36,378 bases of DNA from Discostella pseudostelligera (lineage: Eukaryota; Bacillariophyta; Thalassiosirophyceae; Thalassiosirales; Thalassiosiraceae): assembly GCA_036940085.1 (NCBI GenBank), contig JALLBK010000186.1:1-36378 (forward strand). Reading direction: 5' to 3'. This document shows positions 7,993-18,226 of this stretch, one piece after another. The position numbers and the translations under genes were made by a program. How positions within the stretch are numbered: position 1 is the stretch's first letter; each line of letters opens with the position of its first letter. The notes below the pieces were generated by a model. It saw only the letters and a list, made by a program, of their open reading frames with translations, had not been told where the DNA came from and did not search any database.

Positions 7993-10900
7993 ATGTCGTC
8001 CGAAGGCAACGGCATCGATGGCGGCGCTTCGCCCGAAGAAGACTCTGCTAAGACGAAAGCGGCAGCGACAGCAGCATCTCCTACACAGACCACCACCTCG
8101 ACCTCTACAAGCAGCGGCGGCGGTTGGGGAGGGTTTGCCAACCTCGGTGCCTCCCTCAAGGAGATGGGAACACAAATGGAGGAGAAGTTGCGTGCACAGC
8201 AGGCGCAATATCATGAACAGCAGGCTCAATTGAATGCTAGCAAGCATGGTCATGGTTTGGGGGGTGGGAGCAAGCATGGACAACAGCAGCAGTCTGCTGG
8301 TGGGTTCATGTCTCGACTTGGCGGTGGATTAGGAGGGAGCAATGCATCAACACCTGCCAAGACGACAGCAGCAACAGCTACGGCATCACCTTCATCGTCC
8401 AACGCTACTCCCCTCGCCAATCGAGATCCCAACGATGTCTCAAAGGAAGAACTACTCGATATACTCAAAAAAATGAGTTCACGTGTCAAGGCATTAACAC
8501 AAAATCGTACCCAACTGTTGGAGAATATCAAATCTTCCGAGAACGACAAGTCAAGATTATTGGCATTGTTACGGAATGAAATTTTAGATGAGGGAACCAT
8601 TTCCGAGGCTGTCGACAAGGTTGCCAAATTGCAAGAACAAAAGCAATTACAAAAAGATGGCACTGAAGCTCACGATCTATCCTCGGATGAAATCACCATC
8701 CTACAAACGGCATGGCGTGTCGCCGACGAACGGAATCAGATGACATTGCAACATATTCAGAATGAGTACAAGGTGATGAAACTCCAGGCACAGGCCGAAG
8801 TGGAGAAGGTCCGTGCTGCAGTATCGGCTGAGAAGGAGGACGATATTCGACGAATGAAAGAAGATATGAAAGAGGCATTGCGCAATGTCGAGAAAGATGG
8901 TGGATTTGTTCCCAATGGGGATGATGGAAAGCATGATGATATGATTTTGCGTAAAGATGAGGAGATTGCATTGTTAAGGGAGGAGATTCAAGCTCTGAAA
9001 TCAGCAGCATCGACAGCAGCAGCATCCACCGTGGCAGCAACAACTTCTCCTGCAGCGGATGGTACCAACAATAATGGGGATGTCATACAACAAAAGGATC
9101 AGGAGATAACATCGCTAAAAGATGAAATCCACAGCCTCAAGGTGAAGTTCAAGGGACACATTGAGAAAATCAATATATTCAAACAAAAGGTGGCGGTGGA
9201 ATTGAAAACTGCCAGGGAGGAGTCTGCCGCCAATGCCAAGGCGGCAGAGGAGGCTAAGAAGGCATTGGAAGAAGCGCAATTACACCCACCGAATAATACT
9301 GAGCAATCAATACCACCGCAAGTACTGGCAGAGGAGGATGGACGGCAATCATTGGAAAAATCTTTGATGGAACTAAAACAACTTCATGCGGCCGAATTAG
9401 CACAAGTCAGGGAGGAACTTACTCAACAGTATGAAAGCGAGTTGAATGATGCACTGAAACGCGTGGCAACAATGGAACGAGAGAAGGCATCCCTCGAACT
9501 GCAAGATATGCAACACAATGCCAAATTAGAATTGGAGGAGGCAATGAACCGAGTACGAGCGGAGACTACTGCACAAATGAATGAACGTCTTGCCGAGGCA
9601 GTCATGTCGGCCAAAATGGAGGCGATCAATTCTACCTCTGCTGATATTACGTCTTCATTGGAAAATGAACACCATGCCGCAATTGTGGCAATGGAACAAA
9701 AGCATGCCGTCGCCATGGACGAGCTTAGAAAACAGATGGCAGAGAATCATGCCGCGGCATTGGAAGAGATGAAATCTAATGTGCAATTTGCGGCTGATGA
9801 GGTACGATCGGAGGAGGCTGCCAAGTTGGAATATGAAGTAGAAAGGGTTCGCGGAGAGATTCGTCAAGAGATGGAAATAGAAATGAAGGCAGCGTTGCAA
9901 GAGGAACTTACCAGAGCCATGGTGCAAGCGAGAGAAGCTCATTTTTTGGAAACGGAACAACTTCGCGAGCAATTACAGAAAGAGTTATTCAATGAGGCTG
10001 AAAGTCGGTATGCCGCCCAATTAGAAGAAAAGATAATTGAATTGAATGCATCGCATGAGAAGCAATTGGAGCAGGTCAAATCTGATCTTCTGGCACAGGC
10101 AAACTCCTCTCAATCCGAAGAAGTTGAAAAGTTGTTAACATCGCACGAAGAGGTGCTGCACAACCTACGCAATGAAATGGAAGGATCGGCACGTCAAGCC
10201 TTGGAGGAGAAAATGAACGAGCTATCGTCATTTCATGCCTCAGAGCTAGAAAATGTGCGAATGCAACTCCAATCATCGGCTTGTGAGGAGGTCCAGCGTC
10301 TCCAGGCTGAAGCTCATGACAAGCATGCTGCAGATATTCAGAGAATCACAAACGAGTTAAATGAGAGGCATGTAGCTGAGCTTGAGAAGGTGAAAGCAGA
10401 CCTGATGGCGATGGCAACCAGCTCTCAGAGTGAGCAGATGGAGCAACTTGTCGCGTCACATAACGATGAACTATCTCGGATGCGAAGTGAATTTGAAACT
10501 ACGGCAAACGCGGCATCTTCACAATTGAAAGAAATCGATTTACTTCGGACAGCACACAGAGAGGAATTGCATCATCTACGCAATCAAATGGAAGGATTGA
10601 CAGATCGAGCCGTGGACGAGAAGGCACACGAGCTCTCAGCATTGCACGCCACCGAGCTAGACAACCTACGCAATCAACTTCAATTATCATTGTCTGAGGA
10701 GATTCAGCGGATCCAGGCTGAAGCCCACGAGCAGCGCGATGCCGAAGTTCAGAGAGTTACAAATGAGCTCATTGGAAAGCATCGAGATGAATTGGAGAAG
10801 GTGAAAGCCGATATGATCACGATGGCGAACAGTTCTCAGAGTGAACAGCTTGAACAACTGGTGGCAGCACACAATGAGGAATTAGCTCGCGTGAGAAATG

Positions 10901-13900
10901 AAATGGAAGCTGCAGAAACCAAGAACTTCGCACTCTCTGAGACAGTGAGTCGACTGCAGACAACACATGCTGATGAGATTGATCGTTTGCGTCATGAAAT
11001 GGAACTATCAATACGCCAAGCTGTTGATGAAAAATCCAACGAGCTTTCGACATTGCACGCCATGGAGCTTGACAATATGCGCAAGCAACTTCAGTTCTTG
11101 TCGGATGAGGAGATGCAACGTCTTCAGATACAAACGGCTGAGAAGCAAACTGAGGAGATTCAGAGAGTCACAAATGAATTGAATGAAAAGCATTTATCTG
11201 AGCTAGAAAAGGTGAAAGCGGACATGATTGCGATGGCGAATAGCTCTCAAAGTGAACAGATGGAGCAACTCGTTGCATCACACAGTGATGAGCTAGCTCG
11301 TCTACACAATGAAATTGAAGCTATGAGAAAGGCGAGCTCGTCACAATCCGAAGAAATGAACCAACTGCAGACATCTCACATAGAGGAGCTGGAGCGGATG
11401 CGCAATGACATTGAAGTATCAGTTCGCCAAGCCGTAGTCGAAAATACGCACGAGCTCTCGTCATCTCAGGCCGCTGAAGTAGACAATGTTCGCAAGCAAC
11501 TACAATTATCGTCTTCTGAAGCTATTCAGCGCGTTCAGACTGAAGCAGATGAGCAACGCGTGGCAGAGATTCAGAAAATCACTCACGAGCTGACTGAACA
11601 ACATCGTGCCGAACTGGAGCAGGTGAAAGCGGACATGTTAGCCATGGCAAATAGCTCTCAGAATGAACAAATTAAGCAACTATTAGCCTCGCACAATGAC
11701 GAACTTGCTCGGTTGCGGAGTGAAATGGAAGTTGCGGAGAATAAGAATTCCTCACTCGCCGGAGAAATTATTCAATTACAGACATCACACAGTGAGGAGC
11801 TCGACCGTTTGCGTAATACTTTGGAAGTATCAATACGTCAAGCCGTAGACGAGTCAAAGAACGAGCTCACGGCGATGCATAACGCAGAGCTTGACGAGAT
11901 GCGGAATCAGCATCAGTCAGCATCTTCTGAGGAAATTCAGCGTGTCCAGGCTGAAGCTCAGGATAGGTATGTTGCTGAGGTTCAGAGAGTTACAACCGAG
12001 ATGAACGAGAATCATCGAGCTGAAGTGGAAAAATTGAAAGTGGAAATGATTGCCATGGCAGACAGCTCTCAGAGTGAACAGTTGGAGCAACTTGTCGCGT
12101 CACACAATGAGGAATCAGCTCGCAAACAGAGCGAGCTAGAAACCATGGCGAGTGCTAACTCCTCCCTATCGGAAGAAATTAATCAACTACGGACATCGCA
12201 CCAAGGGGAGCTGGACCGTCTACGCAACGAAATTGAACAATCAGTTCGTCAAGCTGTAGACCAGAAATCGAACGAGCTTTTGACAACGCACGCTGCCGAG
12301 TTGGACAATTTACGCAAGGAGCTCCAATCATCATCTTCCGACGAAATCCAGCGTCTACAGGAGGAAGCCCGTGCGCAACATGTCGCGGAGATGGATAGAA
12401 TCACAAACCAGCTTAATGAAAAACAAGCTGAGTTAGAGAAGGCCAACGCGGATTTGAGTTCAGCTGAGAAGAAAGCGGCCCAGGCACTTCAGCTTGCCAA
12501 CAAAATCAAGAAGGCAGCAACGGATAAAATGCAAGTTATCAAGGAGGAACACTCACAAGCACTCAAGAAGCATGAACAGGAAAGTGAACAACTCATTGCA
12601 ACACTCAAGGCCGAGGTCGAGGACCTTCGATCAACAGTGGATGTATCAAAGGAGGAAATCGAAAATTTGCGATCGAGTCTGGACAGTGCCAAGAAAGAAC
12701 ATGCGGCTGAATTGGAGAGAACAGCAGGGTCCGATGAAAAAATAAAGGAGCTCGCTGACGAGCACGCAGCTGTAATATCTCAGATGAAGCAGCTTCATGA
12801 TGACATACTGAAGAATGCTAGGGAGGACCACGCCTCACAACTTGATCAGCTCCAGTCTGAACACCAAGTAAAGCTTGATGCTCAAGTCCAAGAAAACAAA
12901 GGAAATACAGCCAAGCTTCAAAAGCTGATGGCGAAACATGCTGACGATCTGAAGACTCACTATGAAGCGAAATTCGTATCAATGAAAAAAGAGAACGAAT
13001 CGTATTTGAAGGAACTACAAGACGAGACTGCGAAATTGAAGAATGCAAATGAGATCCTACGGAAAGAGGTGGAAACACACAAGACGGAAGGTGAATCGAT
13101 GCAAAAGGCGTTGCGGGACCGTGCGGCAAATGAGAAGAAACTGCTGCAACAGCTTGAGGACCTGAAGAGAGAAATTGGAGACTCGAGGAACACTGCGAAC
13201 AGAACAGAAAATCAAATGCTTAAACAACAATCTAGCATGGAGAACCAAATTAAACAACTCATGACCGAAAAAAGCGATTGTTTGAACAAAAATGAAGAGC
13301 TCTCCGGCAAGCTGCATGCGCTTTCCAATAATCTTGCCATGTTGGCCGAAGACAAGAAAGATGTGGAAGAGGCTCTAGAGCGATCAAAAAAAATGCTAGC
13401 GAGATACAAGAACGCTGAGTCCGAATTAAACCTCCTCCGACAAGAGAATAATGCACTGAAGCTAGAACAAACGAAGACCAATGGTGCCCTCGCAAAGCTC
13501 AAGCAGGAGCAAGATGCTAGTCAACTCAAGCACGGACAGCGAACCGCATTAGTTGGGATGCTTGAAGAGCAGGTTGCCGATTTGAATGACTCACTGAGTG
13601 AAGCCAAAGCCAAGCTTGAAGCAACATCCTATGACATGAGTCAAAGAGATGAAGAGATTGAATCAATTAAACGAGAGCTTGAAAGGGTAACAGAAGCGCT
13701 GAAACGGGCAGAAAGTAGTGCCGCCGAAACTGCCTCGGCCGCTCAACAGAACACTGATAAGGAATCCATGCAAAAATCTAGAATTATTGAAACGCTTAAG
13801 GCCCAGATCGACAGCCTTCAAAGTCAAATGAAGAAAAAGAGCGCCGCTGCACAAAAGATGATCAAGGAGAGAGAGGCCGAATGCGCGGAATTGCGCAAAA

Positions 13901-14487
13901 CAAACAAATATTTACAAACCGAGGTAGACAAGGGTTCACTCAGCGACAGACGCATATTCGAGCTCGCGGCGCACCAAAGCAACAGAGAGTCGGCCGCGGT
14001 TGCGGAAATCGAAATTAGGAACAAGATGATCGAGCAATTGTCGCGTAAGCTTGAGGAGGGTGACGTTGACCTTGCTAGTGCTGAGATTACGGTCGTTAGG
14101 GCAGAAGATCAGGTGGAGCAGTTGGCCAAAGTTCATAGACGAGAGGGTGTTAACATGGACTATCTGAAGAGCATTGTCGTGCAGTATCTTGCAAAGCCGC
14201 CAGGCTCGAGTGAACGAACGGCGTTATTGCCTGTTCTGGCCACATTGCTGCAATTCGATGCTAATGACTACAAGGCTATCGAAGAAGGAAAGGAGAAGGT
14301 TAGCTGGTGGGGCGACATCATCCCAACGTACATCACCGGGCCTTCGGCGGAGCCGTTGCCGCCGGCGCCTTCGTCGATTCCAACACAGCAGACCGCTCCT
14401 CTGCTCCCAACTTCTGCTGAGGTCACTGTGTCCAGGATAACTCCCTCTCAAAAGACGACAAGGAAGAGTACTTCTCTCCAATTTTGA
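7993..14487 (+). CDS. Giant coiled-coil golgin with C-terminal GRIP domain
   Basis: The protein has 2164 residues in one exon. The frame is open from 7813, but the first well-placed ATG (AAACATGTCG) is at 7993. Residues 1-130 are Ser/Thr/Gly/Gln-rich and include GGGWGGFANLG. Nearly all the rest, about 140-2030, is charged heptad coiled coil, interrupted by short Ala/Thr or Gly spacers. A tandem 137-residue repeat occupies about residues 702-1490. Near residues 2048-2110, MDYLKSIVVQYL followed by LLPVLATLLQFD is a GRIP domain. GRIP domains bind Arl1-GTP and place long tethers on the trans-Golgi. The tail is Pro/Ser-rich. The role inferred is vesicle tethering at the diatom Golgi. The gene is tail to tail with the 14868-16163 hydrolase, 380 bases apart. 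Confidence 0.88.
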   Translation: MSSEGNGIDGGASPEEDSAKTKAAATAASPTQTTTSTSTSSGGGWGGFANLGASLKEMGTQMEEKLRAQQAQYHEQQAQLNASKHGHGLGGGSKHGQQQQSAGGFMSRLGGGLGGSNASTPAKTTAATATASPSSSNATPLANRDPNDVSKEELLDILKKMSSRVKALTQNRTQLLENIKSSENDKSRLLALLRNEILDEGTISEAVDKVAKLQEQKQLQKDGTEAHDLSSDEITILQTAWRVADERNQMTLQHIQNEYKVMKLQAQAEVEKVRAAVSAEKEDDIRRMKEDMKEALRNVEKDGGFVPNGDDGKHDDMILRKDEEIALLREEIQALKSAASTAAASTVAATTSPAADGTNNNGDVIQQKDQEITSLKDEIHSLKVKFKGHIEKINIFKQKVAVELKTAREESAANAKAAEEAKKALEEAQLHPPNNTEQSIPPQVLAEEDGRQSLEKSLMELKQLHAAELAQVREELTQQYESELNDALKRVATMEREKASLELQDMQHNAKLELEEAMNRVRAETTAQMNERLAEAVMSAKMEAINSTSADITSSLENEHHAAIVAMEQKHAVAMDELRKQMAENHAAALEEMKSNVQFAADEVRSEEAAKLEYEVERVRGEIRQEMEIEMKAALQEELTRAMVQAREAHFLETEQLREQLQKELFNEAESRYAAQLEEKIIELNASHEKQLEQVKSDLLAQANSSQSEEVEKLLTSHEEVLHNLRNEMEGSARQALEEKMNELSSFHASELENVRMQLQSSACEEVQRLQAEAHDKHAADIQRITNELNERHVAELEKVKADLMAMATSSQSEQMEQLVASHNDELSRMRSEFETTANAASSQLKEIDLLRTAHREELHHLRNQMEGLTDRAVDEKAHELSALHATELDNLRNQLQLSLSEEIQRIQAEAHEQRDAEVQRVTNELIGKHRDELEKVKADMITMANSSQSEQLEQLVAAHNEELARVRNEMEAAETKNFALSETVSRLQTTHADEIDRLRHEMELSIRQAVDEKSNELSTLHAMELDNMRKQLQFLSDEEMQRLQIQTAEKQTEEIQRVTNELNEKHLSELEKVKADMIAMANSSQSEQMEQLVASHSDELARLHNEIEAMRKASSSQSEEMNQLQTSHIEELERMRNDIEVSVRQAVVENTHELSSSQAAEVDNVRKQLQLSSSEAIQRVQTEADEQRVAEIQKITHELTEQHRAELEQVKADMLAMANSSQNEQIKQLLASHNDELARLRSEMEVAENKNSSLAGEIIQLQTSHSEELDRLRNTLEVSIRQAVDESKNELTAMHNAELDEMRNQHQSASSEEIQRVQAEAQDRYVAEVQRVTTEMNENHRAEVEKLKVEMIAMADSSQSEQLEQLVASHNEESARKQSELETMASANSSLSEEINQLRTSHQGELDRLRNEIEQSVRQAVDQKSNELLTTHAAELDNLRKELQSSSSDEIQRLQEEARAQHVAEMDRITNQLNEKQAELEKANADLSSAEKKAAQALQLANKIKKAATDKMQVIKEEHSQALKKHEQESEQLIATLKAEVEDLRSTVDVSKEEIENLRSSLDSAKKEHAAELERTAGSDEKIKELADEHAAVISQMKQLHDDILKNAREDHASQLDQLQSEHQVKLDAQVQENKGNTAKLQKLMAKHADDLKTHYEAKFVSMKKENESYLKELQDETAKLKNANEILRKEVETHKTEGESMQKALRDRAANEKKLLQQLEDLKREIGDSRNTANRTENQMLKQQSSMENQIKQLMTEKSDCLNKNEELSGKLHALSNNLAMLAEDKKDVEEALERSKKMLARYKNAESELNLLRQENNALKLEQTKTNGALAKLKQEQDASQLKHGQRTALVGMLEEQVADLNDSLSEAKAKLEATSYDMSQRDEEIESIKRELERVTEALKRAESSAAETASAAQQNTDKESMQKSRIIETLKAQIDSLQSQMKKKSAAAQKMIKEREAECAELRKTNKYLQTEVDKGSLSDRRIFELAAHQSNRESAAVAEIEIRNKMIEQLSRKLEEGDVDLASAEITVVRAEDQVEQLAKVHRREGVNMDYLKSIVVQYLAKPPGSSERTALLPVLATLLQFDANDYKAIEEGKEKVSWWGDIIPTYITGPSAEPLPPAPSSIPTQQTAPLLPTSAEVTVSRITPSQKTTRKSTSLQF
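10096..12462 (+). repeat. 411-bp tandem repeat coding for 137-residue coiled-coil units
   Basis: The anchor MAxxSSQSEQ recurs at 10411, 10822, 11233, 11644 and 12055, exactly 411 bases apart each time. A first, shorter unit runs from 10096 to 10410 (315 bases, 105 residues), and the last is 408 bases because one residue is missing near 12430. Each unit reads roughly SSQSEQ, ASHNDELxRxR, LDNxRxQLQ, EEIQRxQAEA and ELEKVKADM. Copies have diverged in codons but not in length, apart from the ends. Confidence 0.9.
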
Positions 14488-14867
14488 TATCTACCGAAGC
14501 CAGACAATAGAGAATACGCATATGTGAACTTTCGGTATTGCATACCTTATGTGTAACGATGTTTAAAGCTCTTAATGGTGACACATGGCAGCACTGATCT
14601 CAAAACCTACGTCCACAACTACTCAGAGGCGTCTTGCGTTAAGTTTCATCTTCCTCCTCAGCGACCCTACATCGATATTCCATGCAAAACGAGAGGCTTT
14701 CTAGCAGTGACATTCTGCGGTTGTATGCAACCCTGATCTGTCTCCAAAGATTTGCATATCGTCCACTGGTTTGACGGACACGGAGGCCGATGCGTGTACG
14801 AACGAACTCTCTGCTGCATCGTAGAGGGGTAGATAGAAGAAGGTGTTCTGGATATGGTTCGTAGCCT
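14488..14867. other. Convergent gap without a gene
   Basis: These 380 bases lie between two gene tails. I see no domain-bearing frame, RNA gene or E2F-like site. The short frame at 14639-14938 (-) has no ATG context or recognisable content and overlaps the next gene. The gap should hold the two 3' untranslated regions. Confidence 0.5.
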
Positions 14868-16163
14868 CTACAATCGTTGCAGCCAGTCAAGTATCGCATC
14901 AGCACCATTCTTCCACTTTTGTCCAAGCATGACATCATGTGGTGAGTCCACTATAATCGGATCATCCAATCCAAAGTATCGTGCACATTCCTTGGATCCC
15001 TCCAGATCGACAATGAAATCGTCTGCCGCGGCTACGACCAATGATGTTGATGGTAGTTTATTCACAAACGGTGCCCTGCCCGTTCGACGGTCTACCAGCG
15101 CCGAGGGAAGTTGTTTCCCCAAATCGATCAAGTCGATGGTGGCAATGGCATCACGTTTGAAGTACTGTTGATATTGCTCAATTTCCTCCTCAGATATGCC
15201 GTCATCGAAAAATAAAGTACGGCATATGGACTTGTCGGTAATTGCCTTTTTAATAACAAAGCCTGAAGTAATCTTCCAACTATCGATTGGTGAACGAAGA
15301 AGGAATCGCATTGTCATTTTTCCATTACCACTGGGTGGGACACTGCATAGTAGAGATACGCCAGCGAGATTGATGCGTCTGTTTCGCCTTCCTGTCATTG
15401 CATCTTTGCAATTGCCATCGTTATCGGCTACGTCATCATCGTCATAATATTGCTCGAGCCACTTCATAATGGCAAGCCCACCAAATGAGTGCCCAATAAG
15501 GACGATACGTGGGCTTTTCCCCAGATCTAAGCCTAGATTTCCGTGAGCTTTCTCATCATCTCCGCCATCATTATCCGATAAGCCAATCAAAAAGGCATTC
15601 AAATCATCCACGTGATTCTTAATCTTAACTTTCGTAGCACCATTCTCTGTAGGAGGTGTCCCACCCGTCCCCTGCAGACTAAGCGCTACCGTAGCGTACC
15701 CCAATGATGCAAAATGCGGCATGTAGTGTTCGGACCAACACCATGCTGCGTGAAACGAACCATGGATGAATGCTAGAATTGGCTTCTCATCGGTACTTGT
15801 ACTACTGCTAACGAAGCCGGGTGGTTGTTGTTTCAGTTTCTTGTCAGTACCAACAAAAGAGTCGAATAGTTGGGAGAAAAATAATTTCGTATCAAACTGA
15901 GATGATGAAGATGATGGAGTTCGGTGCGGAAGGCAGGTGATAATCTCGGCGGTGGTGCCACTGCCCAACAGCACTTGTTGTGTCACCGGCACCGGCTGTT
16001 GCTGCGGTGTCGGGAGGACAACTGACGCTCGAATTTCAGCGGCAGAGGGCGGAAATAGCACCTCGAATGCAGCCACAATATCGTGGAGGAGATAATGAAC
16101 TAGCAGTAGGAGAATAAAGGGAAGGAAGGGCTGGTTGGTTGGCGTGATCATGATGTCCACCAT
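14868..16163 (-). CDS. Secretory or plastid alpha/beta hydrolase
   Basis: The protein has 431 residues and starts at an ATG. A hydrophobic signal at about 12-32 ends in VAA^FEVLF, which could be a plastid presequence or a plain signal peptide. The core is an alpha/beta hydrolase-1 fold: FIHGSFHAAWCW gives the oxyanion loop, LIGHSFGG has nucleophile S226, AAADDFIVD probably holds the acid, and H409 in DSPHDVML completes the triad. The early HG-F/W-A-W pattern recalls the hydroxynitrile lyase, methylesterase and pheophytinase-like group, so a plastid lipid or pigment esterase is possible but not shown. The gene shares a 289-base bidirectional promoter, with one E2F-like site, with the tRNA deacylase gene. 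Confidence 0.8.
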   Translation of the reverse strand: MVDIMITPTNQPFLPFILLLLVHYLLHDIVAAFEVLFPPSAAEIRASVVLPTPQQQPVPVTQQVLLGSGTTAEIITCLPHRTPSSSSSQFDTKLFFSQLFDSFVGTDKKLKQQPPGFVSSSTSTDEKPILAFIHGSFHAAWCWSEHYMPHFASLGYATVALSLQGTGGTPPTENGATKVKIKNHVDDLNAFLIGLSDNDGGDDEKAHGNLGLDLGKSPRIVLIGHSFGGLAIMKWLEQYYDDDDVADNDGNCKDAMTGRRNRRINLAGVSLLCSVPPSGNGKMTMRFLLRSPIDSWKITSGFVIKKAITDKSICRTLFFDDGISEEEIEQYQQYFKRDAIATIDLIDLGKQLPSALVDRRTGRAPFVNKLPSTSLVVAAADDFIVDLEGSKECARYFGLDDPIIVDSPHDVMLGQKWKNGADAILDWLQRL

Positions 16164-16224
16164 CGTCTTCGTCGGCGCCGGTATCTACGATGAAGTAAAA
16201 AAGGCAAGGGCGGCGGCAGCGTCC

Positions 16225-16239
16225 AAAATGGCGGGAAAT
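16225..16239 (+). promoter_or_regulatory. E2F-like site in the hydrolase/DTD bidirectional promoter
   Basis: AAAATGGCGGGAAAT is followed at 16244 by a partial copy, TTGGCGAAAAA. The site lies 62 bases upstream of the minus-strand start and 214 bases upstream of the plus-strand ATG at 16453. Confidence 0.5.
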
Positions 16240-16452
16240 CATAATTGGCGAAAAAGCGGTAAGAGTAGATAGGGTTGCCATCACCACCATGAATTTCCAC
16301 ATCACCCACCGCCGGCCCCCATCACCCATCGCATATCATTCACCCATCACCCATCTATTGAATACCTTTACCAAACCATCAACAACAAGGCCCATTCCTA
16401 TCCTCTAGGCAACCTTATCGTCCGAGATGAAGAAGTTTTGCATCATCTGACT

Positions 16453-17073
16453 ATGCCTCCGTCCGTTTCATCCTTCTCGGTCGTCATCATAACGCTGTTC
16501 CTATTCCTCTCGTGTCGCAACAACAATAGTTACACCAACAACATAAAAATCCTTCCAGAAGTTTCAGCCATGAAACTAGTAGTGCAACGCGTCAAATCAG
16601 CCTCTGTTTCTGTCGAGAATACCCAAATATCGACCATCGGACCGGGAATACTCGCCTTAGTTGGACTACATGTCGATGACACTCCAGCGGACTTACAACA
16701 CTGTGTCAAACGTTTACTGAATATCAAATTGTGGGAGAATGAATCTGGTGCACCATGGCGAAAGCATGTCAAACAACTCAATTATGAAATACTATGTGTC
16801 AGCCAATTTACATTGTATGGGACACTATCTAAAAAGTATCAACCGGATTACAAGTTGGCAATGAAGTCCGAGAGTGCACGGAGTATGTATTCACAATTTT
16901 TGGAGATGTTGCGTGAGGGATATGATGAAAGTAAGATATTGGATGGTGAATTTGGGAAGATGATGGATGTGATGTTGGTGAATGATGGACCGGTGACGTT
17001 GGTTATTGATAGTAGAGATGAATTAAATGGAGGCAATGACAGTGCCGCCGTCGATGCTGACAGTTCTGCCTAA
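16453..17073 (+). CDS. DTD1: D-aminoacyl-tRNA deacylase (DTD)
   Basis: The enzyme hydrolyses D-amino acids, and glycine from tRNA-Ala, mischarged on tRNA. From the ATG at 16453 it has 206 residues; the upstream frame to 16438 begins with TTG. The DTD core starts at a second in-frame ATG (16570) as MKLVVQRVKSASV, which is where family members normally begin. Both signature motifs are intact: SQFTLYG (S117) and NDGPVT (N177). The first 39 residues hold a hydrophobic stretch, VVIITLFLFLSC, that reads as a signal peptide. Two start codons could therefore give an organelle or secretory form and a cytosolic form. The core is 167 residues including an acidic tail, slightly longer than the usual 145-150. 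Confidence 0.92.
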   Translation: MPPSVSSFSVVIITLFLFLSCRNNNSYTNNIKILPEVSAMKLVVQRVKSASVSVENTQISTIGPGILALVGLHVDDTPADLQHCVKRLLNIKLWENESGAPWRKHVKQLNYEILCVSQFTLYGTLSKKYQPDYKLAMKSESARSMYSQFLEMLREGYDESKILDGEFGKMMDVMLVNDGPVTLVIDSRDELNGGNDSAAVDADSSA

Positions 17074-17359
17074 GACGACTACCGATTCCTACCAATGACA
17101 AGAACATGCTTTCAATGCTTAAAAATAGTTGAAGATGAGTTCGTCAAAGGCAAGACATGTCATAGCATGTTGCATCATTGAACAACCATCGTCTCGATAC
17201 TAGAAACACATGTGCTACGACAATAAGTTGTTCAACTAAATTGCAGTATTGTATCAAACTCGATCTGCACATCTTTTACACGTAACATGTAACTTTTCAT
17301 ATTCATCTTTTTACACCCCATACCTATCATCGGTATTGCAGTCTTTCTAGTCGCAGTCT

Positions 17360-18226
17360 CTAAACGATCAAATGATGCGCAATAGTTTGGACAACCACCC
17401 CGACAATGATAGACAGACCTATTGTAAATGTACTTGCTGAATTCATCATTTGTTGACCCATAATTTCTTCACTCTGCTGCTTCTTTGCTTCAAATTCTGC
17501 TTCAACCTCAGCCAAAACTGCTTCCACTTGAGGGTCTTCTTCCCATGCTCTCTTGGGATCTGCTCCTTCTCCTCCAGCACGTGACGAAGTGGAAGGTACT
17601 AACATCTTTGTAGCTGTGGTGAAGGAGGATGCTTCAGTGACATTTTTAGTTGAGGCTTCGGATACAGCTGCTGATGTTGCATTTGGTTGTGCAGTATCGT
17701 CCTCCTTAGCGGTTTGATTGTGTTCGTGCCTTCCCTCGTGCTTATGGTGAGTAGTTGCGTTCTCTGCGAGGAGTGGAAGGATTGTTGTCGTATTGACATC
17801 TTGGTTCGACATAGTTTTCTGGGCTTTCGCCTTCGCTCTCTTCTCTTTCTTTTCCTTATTCCTTTCTGTGTGCGTGATATTCGTTTTCAACACTGAACCG
17901 TCAGTTGCGTTCTTCAGCTGATGCGTGTGGTTATAATGATGCACCTCATCAATTTGACCACTGACAGCGACCAACTCATTTTGGTTTCCAATAGAATGCG
18001 TATGATTTCTGTGATGTTTGCTCTCAGTCGCAACGCTGGCATCGAGTTCACCGACTATGTTGTTCTGACGCTTATGGCGGTCCCTGTGATTGCGACGTTG
18101 ACGTTCATGTCCACCGTTACGACGAGCCTTTGCGATTGCTTCTTCCCGCGTCCGCACCGCCGTCGTTGCCACAACAACAGCCAAACAAATCAAAATTACC
18201 AGAGCAGGTTTCATGTTAGCATGCAT
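17360..18226 (-). CDS. Secreted His/Asn-rich protein with a hydrophobic C-terminal tail
   Basis: I do not recognise a family. The frame opens at a GTG (18253). ATGs are at 18226 and 18214, and the first gives 288 residues. A clear signal peptide (PALVILICLAVVVATT) is followed by a basic region rich in His, Asn, Arg and Lys. The motif HHxNHTH occurs twice, NATTHHKHEGRHEHNQT once, and there are many N-X-S/T sites, so the mature protein should be heavily glycosylated and may bind metal. A charged helix (about 235-262) precedes a 24-residue hydrophobic C terminus. That end could be a GPI-anchor signal or a single membrane span. The protein is likely on the cell surface. It is tail to tail with the DTD gene across 286 bases in which nothing else is seen. 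Confidence 0.7.
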   Translation of the reverse strand: MHANMKPALVILICLAVVVATTAVRTREEAIAKARRNGGHERQRRNHRDRHKRQNNIVGELDASVATESKHHRNHTHSIGNQNELVAVSGQIDEVHHYNHTHQLKNATDGSVLKTNITHTERNKEKKEKRAKAKAQKTMSNQDVNTTTILPLLAENATTHHKHEGRHEHNQTAKEDDTAQPNATSAAVSEASTKNVTEASSFTTATKMLVPSTSSRAGGEGADPKRAWEEDPQVEAVLAEVEAEFEAKKQQSEEIMGQQMMNSASTFTIGLSIIVGVVVQTIAHHLIV

